From Helicobacter sp. (GTDB lineage: Bacteria > Campylobacterota > Campylobacteria > Campylobacterales > Helicobacteraceae), in the NCBI RefSeq assembly GCF_017502485.1, contig NZ_JAFVUX010000022.1, forward strand, positions 1 to 37,258: 37,258 nucleotides of DNA. The letters are read 5' to 3'. Each line of letters starts with the position of its first letter. Position 1 is the stretch's first letter. Positions 1 to 6,028 of the stretch are shown here, one piece after another. The notes under the pieces were generated by a model, which was not told where the DNA came from, searched no databases, and was given only the letters and a program-made list of their open reading frames with translations. A program made the position numbers and the translations under genes.

Positions 1-384
1 GCAATATTAAACTCTAAATGTGCAACTTTTGTTTTTAAGACTTTCTATGCAGGTGGAGGACTTGGAGAAAGTGGCTTTAGATATAAAAAACAATTTTTAG
101 AAAAACTTCCTATTCCCAAAATAGATTCTACAAACAAAGCCCTAAGCGATGAGATAATAAAATGTGTAGATAAAATCCTAGAAATTAAAGCTTGTCATAC
201 TGAGGCGTTAGCCGAAGTATCTAAAAACACAGAATCTAAAAAAGATATTTCGCCTACGGCTCAATATGACAAAGCAGATTCCGCCCTTGATACAAGCAAG
301 CTAGAATCTAAACTTGACTCTTTAGTCTATAAACTCTATAATCTAACCGATGATGAAATAAAAATCATAGAAAACAAGGAGTAA
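1..384 (+). CDS. Type IIG restriction-modification enzyme, C-terminal end (partial)
   Basis: The frame is open from the first base to a TAA at 382-384, so this is the last 127 residues of a larger protein. The start reads as the end of a target-recognition domain: an aromatic-glycine stretch (FYAGGGLGESGFRYK) followed by FLEKLPIPK, a pattern typical of the C-terminal specificity region of TaqI/Eco57I-type methylase-nucleases. It ends in a helical tail with the motif LESKLDSLVYKLYNL. About 27 codons of the tail are contributed by a palindromic repeat at 193-272. The OLD-family gene begins 2 bases after the stop and its ribosome-binding site AAGGAG lies within the final codons, so the two genes are probably co-transcribed. 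The catalytic methylase and nuclease parts lie outside the window, so subtype and specificity cannot be stated. A type I specificity subunit is the main alternative. Confidence 0.75.
   Translation, partial: AILNSKCATFVFKTFYAGGGLGESGFRYKKQFLEKLPIPKIDSTNKALSDEIIKCVDKILEIKACHTEALAEVSKNTESKKDISPTAQYDKADSALDTSKLESKLDSLVYKLYNLTDDEIKIIENKE
193..272. repeat. Palindromic repeat inserted in frame in the RM gene
   Basis: Two arms of about 30 bases, 193-222 and 243-272, form an imperfect inverted repeat around a 20-base centre. The outer arms are TTGTCATACTGAG and CTCAATATGACAA, with one mismatch as complements; the inner arms end in GAAGTATCT and start with AGATATTTC. The insertion keeps the reading frame and encodes the segment that starts CHTEALAEVS. 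The related RM tail at 2208-2411 lacks this segment, which supports a later insertion. Confidence 0.7.
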
Positions 385-386
385 AA

Positions 387-2147
387 ATGAAATTGGTAAA
401 ATGTAGAATTGAAAATTTTAGAAGTTATGAAAATGCGGAATTTAATTTTTCAGATTTAAGTGTAATTATTGGAAAAAATGATGTGGGAAAATCAACATTA
501 TTTGATGCACTAGATATATTTTTTGAAAATAATAAAGCATCAGAAGATGATGTTAATATTAATTCAAGCGAGAATCAATTTAGTATTACTTGTTTCTTTA
601 AAATTGAATCAGAGATGCAAATTAATATTGATTCTAGCGATAGTGAGCAAACTCAAACAACACTAGAGAGTGAATATTTATTAAATCAAGAAGGATTATT
701 GCAAATTAAAAAAATATGGGAAAAAGGAAAGCTAAGCAAAACTTATATTGTTTGTAATTACCCAACTAATTGGGAAAAACCGCTTATTACATTAAAAATT
801 CAAGAATTAAGAAAATTACTCTCCAAAGAGTCTGAAGTTAATCAAAATATTAAAAAAGAAATAAGGAACTTTTTATTTTCACAAGAAAGCCTAAGTTTTA
901 AAGAACAAGAAATAGATATATCCACAAAAGAAACTGATATTGTTAGTATATATAATAGATTAAAAGACAAGATGCCTAAATATTTATTATTTAAAGCTGA
1001 TAGAACAAATACAGATAAAGATAACGAAATTACTCAAATCACAAAAGCTATCACACAAAATGCTATCTCTGAAATTGAACAAAAATTTAATGATATGAAA
1101 GAAAATATTTTAAATGATATTAAGGGCTTTGCTAATGCAACACTTGAGCGATTAAAAAACTTTGATAAAGATATTGTAAAAGACTTAACCCCAGATATTA
1201 CTTCAAAAGAATTAAGTTCTTTATTTAGTTATGAGTTTAAAAGCGACAATGGAATATCATTTAATAAAAGAGGTAGCGGAGTTAAAAGATTGTTTTTATT
1301 AAGTTTCTTTTTGGAAGATGCCGAAAGAAAGCATCAATCTAATATGATTTATGCAATTGAAGAACCGGAAACATCACAACATCCAAACTATCAAAGAATC
1401 ATTATAGAATCTTTACAAAAATTAGCACAAAACCAAGGGCGTCAAATATTACTTACAACACATACTCCTGAGATTGTAAGAATGGTTAATAAGGAAAATA
1501 TTATTTTTATACAAAGGGAGAATGAAAGCAAACGAATAGTTTATCATGGGGATAAAATTGATACAGAAGTTTTAGCTGATACCCTAGGTGTTTTACCATA
1601 TCTACTATATCAAAGAGTTATATTTGTAGAAGGCGAAACTGATGTTAAATTTTTAAATAATTTAAACGATAAATTTGAATGCTTGAGGGAGATATTTGAC
1701 TTAAAAACAATAACTTTGATTCCATTGTATGGTGGAGGAAATGTCAAAAATTGGATGACCGAAGATTATTTAAAACAAAGTAATGTCAAATGTCTTTATT
1801 TTTTAGATAGAGATGATAGAATAAAAGATATTGAAAGAGAAAACTTAATAAAAACAAAAAAACGAGAAATTGAAAATTATTATCCTGTTGATGTCCTTGA
1901 AATATATTTTAAAAAGAAGTTGGACATAGATTCTGTTTTCTCTGATGATTTTAAAAAGAATTGGGATGATGGGGATGTAGCTAAATATATCGCTAATCTC
2001 AATCAGGAAAAAAAGCAGTTTAAAGAAGCAGATATTAAATCAATGTTTGGCGATAAAGAAATATGGAATCAGATTAGCAAAGATAATATGCAAAGTTTTG
2101 ATGAGATTGAAGAATGGTTTCAAACAATGAAAAAATTTTTTAAATAG
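387..2147 (+). CDS. OLD-family ATP-dependent nuclease (AAA ATPase plus TOPRIM)
   Basis: This 586-residue protein has an ABC/SMC-like ATPase followed by a TOPRIM nuclease domain. Visible motifs are Walker A GKNDVGKS (29-36), a signature-like RGSGVKR (295-301), Walker B ending in YAIEEPE (322-328), an H-loop TTHT (357-360), the TOPRIM glutamate in FVEGETD (413-419) and the acidic DRDD (474-477). Family members such as P2 OLD and Gabija GajA act in phage defence or nucleic-acid cleavage. No UvrD-like GajB partner or other second subunit is present, so a stand-alone (class 1) OLD protein fits best; a PARIS-like AriA-TOPRIM fusion is less likely. The gene is more AT-rich than the core genes. It sits between two copies of an RM-gene tail, and its AAGGAG lies in the end of the first copy. 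Its function as a defence nuclease is inferred. Confidence 0.85.
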   Translation: MKLVKCRIENFRSYENAEFNFSDLSVIIGKNDVGKSTLFDALDIFFENNKASEDDVNINSSENQFSITCFFKIESEMQINIDSSDSEQTQTTLESEYLLNQEGLLQIKKIWEKGKLSKTYIVCNYPTNWEKPLITLKIQELRKLLSKESEVNQNIKKEIRNFLFSQESLSFKEQEIDISTKETDIVSIYNRLKDKMPKYLLFKADRTNTDKDNEITQITKAITQNAISEIEQKFNDMKENILNDIKGFANATLERLKNFDKDIVKDLTPDITSKELSSLFSYEFKSDNGISFNKRGSGVKRLFLLSFFLEDAERKHQSNMIYAIEEPETSQHPNYQRIIIESLQKLAQNQGRQILLTTHTPEIVRMVNKENIIFIQRENESKRIVYHGDKIDTEVLADTLGVLPYLLYQRVIFVEGETDVKFLNNLNDKFECLREIFDLKTITLIPLYGGGNVKNWMTEDYLKQSNVKCLYFLDRDDRIKDIERENLIKTKKREIENYYPVDVLEIYFKKKLDIDSVFSDDFKKNWDDGDVAKYIANLNQEKKQFKEADIKSMFGDKEIWNQISKDNMQSFDEIEEWFQTMKKFFK

Positions 2148-2207
2148 TTATGCTAAATTCAAACCGCACGCAAAAACTCCATAGTGCCAAACTAAAGGGA
2201 TATAAAA

Positions 2208-2411
2208 ATGCAAGGAATTAGCTATATGATAGATTCTACAAACAAAGCCTTAAGCGATGAGATAATAAGCCTAGTAGAGCAAATTTTAGATTCCAAAGCC
2301 AAAGACCCTACCACAGACACCAAAGAGCTAGAATCTAAAATCGACTCTTTAGTCTATACACTCTACAATCTCACAAACGATGAAATCACAACCATAGATT
2401 CCAAAACATAG
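2208..2411 (+). pseudogene. Second, partial copy of the RM enzyme C-terminal tail
   Basis: The 67-residue frame repeats the tail of the gene ending at 384: both contain IDSTNKALSDEII, then LES-K-DSLVY-LYNLT-DEI. About 40 bases from the AGATTCTACAAAC at 2231 are nearly identical to the stretch starting at 123. This copy lacks the palindromic insertion and has diverged at its end. It carries an ATG with an AAAGGG upstream and could be translated, but nothing suggests an independent function. A stop at 2193 in the same frame cuts off any longer RM sequence. It is most simply a tail left by recombination or by insertion of the OLD gene. Confidence 0.7.
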
Positions 2412-2458
2412 AAAACTAATGCTAGAAGCACGCCTTAAAGCAGTGCAGGAGACACGCA

Positions 2459-2869
2459 ATGAATGATAATGCAAGATTTGAGCTATGGAACACTACAAAG
2501 CAATCTATCCACAGCAAAACACACGCCAAAAACATACAACCACGCAGAATCTATTGGGTATCCATAGGGCAGAATGTAGGCAGTGAAGTCTATGGCAAGG
2601 ACTCCACTTTCACACGCCCTGTGCTTGTGCTAAATGTTTTTTATAATCAATTATTTTTGGGAGTCCCCCTTAGTAGTAAAACTAAAGGCAAAAGCGGCAA
2701 ATTCTACCATAAATTTACCGATAGCAAGGGGAAGCTACAAGTCGCACTACTTGGGCAAATAAGGGTGTTTGATAGCAAAAGAGTAGAAAGGCTACTTGCA
2801 AATGTGGATACTAAAGAATTCGCACTGATAAAGCATAAAGTAAAGGAAAATATCATAGGAAAAGACTAA
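2459..2869 (+). CDS. PemK/MazF-family toxin-like protein
   Basis: This 136-residue protein has the PemK/MazF fold pattern: IYWVSIGQNVGSEV near residue 32, then the conserved FTRPVLVL and FLGVPLSSK, and a later LLGQIRVFDSKR. MazF-type proteins are usually sequence-specific endoribonucleases. An AGGAG lies a few bases before the start. No antitoxin gene is seen: the frame before it is an RM-tail fragment, and the next gene downstream faces the other way. It may be a solitary toxin, may be neutralised in trans, or may have been recruited into an RM/defence locus. The family assignment is firm; activity is unknown. Confidence 0.8.
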   Translation: MNDNARFELWNTTKQSIHSKTHAKNIQPRRIYWVSIGQNVGSEVYGKDSTFTRPVLVLNVFYNQLFLGVPLSSKTKGKSGKFYHKFTDSKGKLQVALLGQIRVFDSKRVERLLANVDTKEFALIKHKVKENIIGKD

Positions 2870-2895
2870 GGGCAACGCTAAAAGAAGCGAGTAAC

Positions 2896-2962
2896 CCCTG
2901 CTCTAAGACAGGGAAACTTACCTTATACAAGTAAGCCGATACTTTCTATCTCTAGAAAGTAT
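2896..2962 (+). other. Three consecutive stem-loops, possible insertion-sequence end or structured RNA
   Basis: Three hairpins follow each other: CCCTG/CAGGG (2896-2900, 2909-2913), CTTAC/GTAAG (2917-2921, 2931-2935) and a perfect 10-base-pair stem ATACTTTCTA/TAGAAAGTAT (2939-2948, 2953-2962) with loop TCTC. No U tract follows, so an ordinary terminator is unlikely. The order 'GTAAGCC, strong hairpin, GAGAGTGAT' resembles the right end/guide-RNA scaffold of IS200/IS605 elements, but no tnpA or tnpB frame is present. The strand is uncertain. Confidence 0.4.
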
Positions 2963-3025
2963 GAGAGTGATTATAGATACCGACGCCTTAAAGTTGCTTT
3001 AATTATTTGGGGAAGTGGATTCTAG

Positions 3026-3100
3026 TGGATTGCTTCACTGCGTTGCTAATGACAAAACCGCACTAGATTGCCACGACTTGCCAAGCAAGTCTCGCAATGA
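3026..3100. repeat. Dispersed palindromic repeat units (CATTGCGAG type)
   Basis: The unit at 3066-3100 is a clear palindrome: GATTGC at one end, GCAATG at the other, and ACTTGCCAAGCAAGT in the middle. A related, degenerate unit (GGATTGCTTC then GCTAATGAC) lies at 3027-3053. A member of the same family occurs at 36303-36332. The pattern is that of small REP-like elements scattered through a genome. The surrounding stretch, 2870-3193, otherwise holds only the three stem-loops and an RM-tail relic. Confidence 0.55.
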
Positions 3101-3169
3101 CACGCAAAGCTAGAATCACTCCAAGATGAGCTAAACGCCACTACTCTAGCCCTGTATGCACTAGGATAG
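3101..3169 (+). pseudogene. Short relic of an RM-enzyme tail
   Basis: Between two in-frame stops lies a frame that reads KLESLQDELNATTLALYALG before TAG at 3167-3169. The spacing of LES, a leucine/aspartate pair and LY-L matches the tail motif LESKLDSLVYKLYNL at 325 and 2330. There is no start codon or ribosome-binding site. At this length the resemblance is only suggestive. Confidence 0.3.
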
Positions 3170-3193
3170 CCCCACGGGCTATGGCAACAGCCC

Positions 3194-3571
3194 TTAGCAT
3201 TTATCTAAATCTTTATCAAAACTTAGCTTTTTATAATTTTGCAGTCTGCATTTAGCGCAAATGAGTGCATCAACAAAATCTATATGCTTATGCTCTATGA
3301 TATTGAGCGTTTCAATAAGTATGGCTTTATCTTTATTTACCACGCCTTCAAGGCAAAGGATAGCCTTTAAATCCTGTAAGACTTCAGCTTTATCAATCTT
3401 ATAAAACTTTGTTAGGACAAAATACGCCTCCATTAGCACTTCGCTTAGAATCTCAGCTTGAATCTCGCCATTTTCTATCTGCCTAAAATACTCACTGCTT
3501 AATGCCAAATGTTCATCATTATCGCCAATCAAAAAGCGAATGATGATATTTGTATCAATGAGATAGACCAT
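3194..3571 (-). CDS. PIN-domain toxin (VapC-like)
   Basis: This is a 125-residue PIN-domain protein starting MVYLIDTNIIIRFL. The expected acidic residues are present: Asp in LIDTN, Glu in the SEVLMEAYFVL helix, Asp in FVDALICAKC and Asp in LSFDKDL. VapC-type PIN proteins are Mg-dependent ribonucleases. The start at 3571 was chosen over one 21 bases upstream because GGGGGAGA lies directly before it and it marks the start of the fold. The start overlaps the end of the antitoxin gene by 17 bases, which implies translational coupling as in classical toxin-antitoxin pairs. Confidence 0.8.
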   Translation of the reverse strand: MVYLIDTNIIIRFLIGDNDEHLALSSEYFRQIENGEIQAEILSEVLMEAYFVLTKFYKIDKAEVLQDLKAILCLEGVVNKDKAILIETLNIIEHKHIDFVDALICAKCRLQNYKKLSFDKDLDKC

Positions 3572-3842
3572 ATTTCTCCCCCAAAGCTTCAAGCATAGCC
3601 TTTTGCTTTATATCTTTTAAATTTTCTAGGCTTGTGCTTTGCAAGTCTTTTTTTCTCCCTTGCACTACTTGATTTTTATATTTGCCTGCAAGCTTTTTAG
3701 AGATAGAGCTTCTTGCTTGATGTGCTGGATAGACAATCGCCAGCACCTGATGCCTTCTTTTATCCACAATCTGTATAGATTCTTTTAGGTTAGAAAAAAT
3801 AGCCGTGTTTTTTTGAATCTCGCCAATGCCTACGCTAAGCAT
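3555..3842 (-). CDS. Antitoxin of the PIN toxin (Phd/YefM-like)
   Basis: This small 95-residue protein lies directly before the PIN-domain gene and overlaps it. The N-terminal half (IGEIQKNTAIFSNLKESIQI then HQVLAIVYP) has the pattern of Phd/YefM antitoxins, in which a conserved region near 'NF/FS-L' is followed by a beta strand with an AVLVP-like ending. The basic, polar C-terminal half would then bind and block the toxin. The ATG at 3842 is favoured over a GTG two codons upstream because AAGGGG lies 5 bases before it. The family assignment is moderate; the toxin-antitoxin pairing is strong from position. Confidence 0.65.
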   Translation of the reverse strand: MLSVGIGEIQKNTAIFSNLKESIQIVDKRRHQVLAIVYPAHQARSSISKKLAGKYKNQVVQGRKKDLQSTSLENLKDIKQKAMLEALGEKYGLSH

Positions 3843-3871
3843 TACCACCCCTTTTATATAAAATGATAGGA

Positions 3872-3877
3872 ATTATA
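3872..3877 (-). promoter_or_regulatory. Candidate -10 box for the toxin-antitoxin operon
   Basis: On the minus strand TATAAT lies about 30 bases before the antitoxin start. A second TATAAT is at 3884-3889. No good -35 is visible, which is common in this group. Confidence 0.35.
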
Positions 3878-3948
3878 CATAAAATTATAAAACAAGCACA
3901 CATCAAAGCCTAGAAGCCCTACAAGCTAGATTAGATTCTCTATGTCTC

Positions 3949-4254
3949 TCACTCTATAAACTCTAATCCATAGAGTTTATACACCATAGAATCTAGCTGT
4001 GTTTGAATCTGTGCTAAGGCTTTTTCGTTATTTTTATTGTGCTGGAATTTCTCCACTTGCAAAGTATATGCCCTATCAAAAATGGCTTCAAAATCCTTGA
4101 GCTGTGTGCTTGTAGGAATTATGATGGGGATTTGTTTGCAATCATTGGTTGTAAAATTTACGGTGCTATTGATAAAAGTTTTGACATAAGCACACGCAAA
4201 GCCCCTAAATATCGCAAATACAAACCAAACAACGCAAAATCTAAAAACTGGATT
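3949..4254 (-). pseudogene. Relic of a type IIG RM enzyme C-terminal region
   Basis: A minus-strand frame, open from just inside a TAG at 4255-4257 to a TGA at 3949-3951, reads YVKTFINSTVNFTTNDCK, then IPIIIPTSTQLKDFE and finally LDSMVYKLYGLEFIE. This is the end of a target-recognition domain followed by the coiled tail seen in type IIG or type I specificity proteins. Nothing upstream on this strand supplies the rest of the gene, because ilvD and its promoter lie there. It is therefore a 3' remnant, with the same tail motif as the sequences at 325, 2330 and 3110 but in the opposite orientation. Confidence 0.65.
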
Positions 4255-4269
4255 CTAAGGTTCTTCAAG

Positions 4270-4275
4270 TATAAT
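4270..4275 (+). promoter_or_regulatory. Candidate -10 box for ilvD
   Basis: TATAAT lies 26 bases before the ilvD start, preceded by AAG and followed by a short AT-rich leader with AAGGAG at 4291-4296. No clear -35 is seen. Confidence 0.45.
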
Positions 4276-4301
4276 AAGAAAAATTATTTTAAGGAGACTC
4301 T

Positions 4302-5993
4302 ATGCGAAGTGATATTGTAAAAAAGGGGCATAATCGCGCGCCACACAGAAGCTTACTAAGAGCCACTGGGCTAAAAGATGAGGATTTTAGCAAGCCCTTT
4401 ATCGGTGTGGCAAATAGCTATATTGACATTATTCCGGGACATTTTTTCTTAAATCGTTATGCTGAAATTGTAAAGGATGAGATACGCAAGGCAGGGGGTG
4501 TGCCTTTTGAGTTTAATACCATCGGTGTGGATGATGGAATTGCTATGGGGCATAGCGGTATGCTCTACTCTCTGCCTAGCCGAGAACTCATCGCTGACTG
4601 CATAGAATCTGTGATGAACGCCCACGCGCTTGATGCGATGATTTGCATACCAAACTGCGATAAAATCGTACCTGGTATGCTTATGGGCGCGCTGCGTGTA
4701 AATGTGCCAACAATCTTTGTAAGTGGTGGTCCTATGAAAGCAGGGCAACTGCAAGATGGCACAATACTTGATTTAAACTCCGCATTTGAAGCGGTAGGGG
4801 CGTATGAGAGCGGCAAGATTAGCGAAAAAAGACTGCACGAGATAGAGTGCCACGCCTGTCCTGGTGGGGGGAGTTGTAGCGGTATGTTTACAGCAAACTC
4901 TATGAATACACTTTGCGAAGCTATGGGCGTGGCACTGCCGGGTAATGGAACAATCCCAGCTTTAACACCTGAGAGAGAAGAATTGCTACGGCAGGCGGCA
5001 AGACGCATTGTAGAGATAGCACTTGATTCTAGCTTAAGTGAAAAGTTTAGATTCCGCAATATTTTGAATGCAAAAGCCGTGCATAACGCCTTTGTCGTGG
5101 ATATGGCAATGGGGGGCAGCACCAATACGGTGCTACATATGTTAGCCATTGCCAAGGAGGCGGAGTGTGAGTTTGGACTAGAATCCATTAACGCAATTGC
5201 AAAAGAAGTTGCACATATTGCCAAAATCGCCCCGGCTTTAAGCACAATCCATATGGAAGATATTAATCGTGCTGGTGGTGTTAGCGCGGTAATGAACGAA
5301 GTTTCTAAGCGCGGTGGGATTTTGCAATGTGATGCACTAACAATTACGGGTGAAACTTTAGGAGAGCGCATAGATGGAGTGGAGATTAAAGATTTTGATG
5401 TAATCCGCACAAATGACAACGCTTACTCACAAGTGGGCGGACTAAAAATCCTTTTTGGCAATCTCTGCGAACAAGGTGCGGTGCTAAAAGTCGCTGCCGT
5501 AGCAGAATCTATGAAAGAATTTAGTGGCAAGGCGATTTGCTTTAACTCTCAAGATGAAGCAATTAAGGGCATCGCTGGAGGCAAGGTGAAAGCAGGAAAT
5601 GTTGTAGTTATCCGCTATGAAGGACCAAAGGGGGGACCGGGAATGCAAGAAATGCTAAGCCCCACAAGTCTTATTATGGGAATGGGCTTGGGAGAAAGCG
5701 TGGCACTCATTACTGATGGGCGATTTAGCGGGGCGACAAGGGGGGCTTGTATCGGGCATATAAGCCCAGAAGCTGCTGAAGGGGGGCTTATCGCACTCAT
5801 TGAAGATGGCGATGTAATAGAGATTTCTGTCTCGCGTGGGAGCTTGGAGCTAAAAGTAGATTCTAAGATTCTAGAATCTAGAAGGACAAAATGGAAGCCA
5901 ATACAAAAAGAGATAACAAGCAAGTGGCTTAAACGCTACTCACTGCTTGTAAGCAACGCTGCAAATGGCGCGACTCTTAAGACGGAGTTGTAA
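4302..5993 (+). CDS. ilvD: Dihydroxy-acid dehydratase
   Basis: IlvD removes water from 2,3-dihydroxy-isovalerate or -methylvalerate to give the 2-keto acid precursors of valine, isoleucine and leucine. The 563-residue length is standard. Visible are [12 protein letters not shown] (76-87), CIPNCDK (115-121) with the metal-binding Asp120 and the lysine expected to be carbamylated (Lys121), and [18 protein letters not shown] (184-201). The region around PGHFF (45-49) lacks the first cluster cysteine of the plant [2Fe-2S] type and looks like the E. coli form, which carries an oxygen-sensitive [4Fe-4S] cluster; that would suit a microaerophile. AAGGAG lies 5 bases before the ATG. The gene is isolated: an RM relic is on its left and a GmrSD-like gene follows 35 bases after its stop. 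leuB and leuD of the same pathway are 9 kb away. Confidence 0.97.
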   Translation: MRSDIVKKGHNRAPHRSLLRATGLKDEDFSKPFIGVANSYIDIIPGHFFLNRYAEIVKDEIRKAGGVPFEFNTIGVDDGIAMGHSGMLYSLPSRELIADCIESVMNAHALDAMICIPNCDKIVPGMLMGALRVNVPTIFVSGGPMKAGQLQDGTILDLNSAFEAVGAYESGKISEKRLHEIECHACPGGGSCSGMFTANSMNTLCEAMGVALPGNGTIPALTPEREELLRQAARRIVEIALDSSLSEKFRFRNILNAKAVHNAFVVDMAMGGSTNTVLHMLAIAKEAECEFGLESINAIAKEVAHIAKIAPALSTIHMEDINRAGGVSAVMNEVSKRGGILQCDALTITGETLGERIDGVEIKDFDVIRTNDNAYSQVGGLKILFGNLCEQGAVLKVAAVAESMKEFSGKAICFNSQDEAIKGIAGGKVKAGNVVVIRYEGPKGGPGMQEMLSPTSLIMGMGLGESVALITDGRFSGATRGACIGHISPEAAEGGLIALIEDGDVIEISVSRGSLELKVDSKILESRRTKWKPIQKEITSKWLKRYSLLVSNAANGATLKTEL

Positions 5994-6028
5994 TAACAAC
6001 TCATCAAAAAAACTCTAAGGATATTACA

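Noticed and set aside
387-2147. Gabija system
   Set aside because: The OLD-type protein fits GajA in outline, but no UvrD-like GajB gene lies beside it.
2896-2962. Retron or CRISPR-related RNA
   Set aside because: No reverse transcriptase or cas gene is present, and there are no regularly spaced direct repeats.
4039-4320. Open frame on the plus strand before ilvD
   Set aside because: It lies opposite the recognisable RM-tail relic on the minus strand and runs into the ilvD start; it has no recognisable protein pattern.
4565-5419. Long open frame on the minus strand inside ilvD (about 284 codons)
   Set aside because: It is the antisense shadow of a strongly conserved gene, has no ribosome-binding site and has Ser/Ile-rich composition typical of antisense frames.
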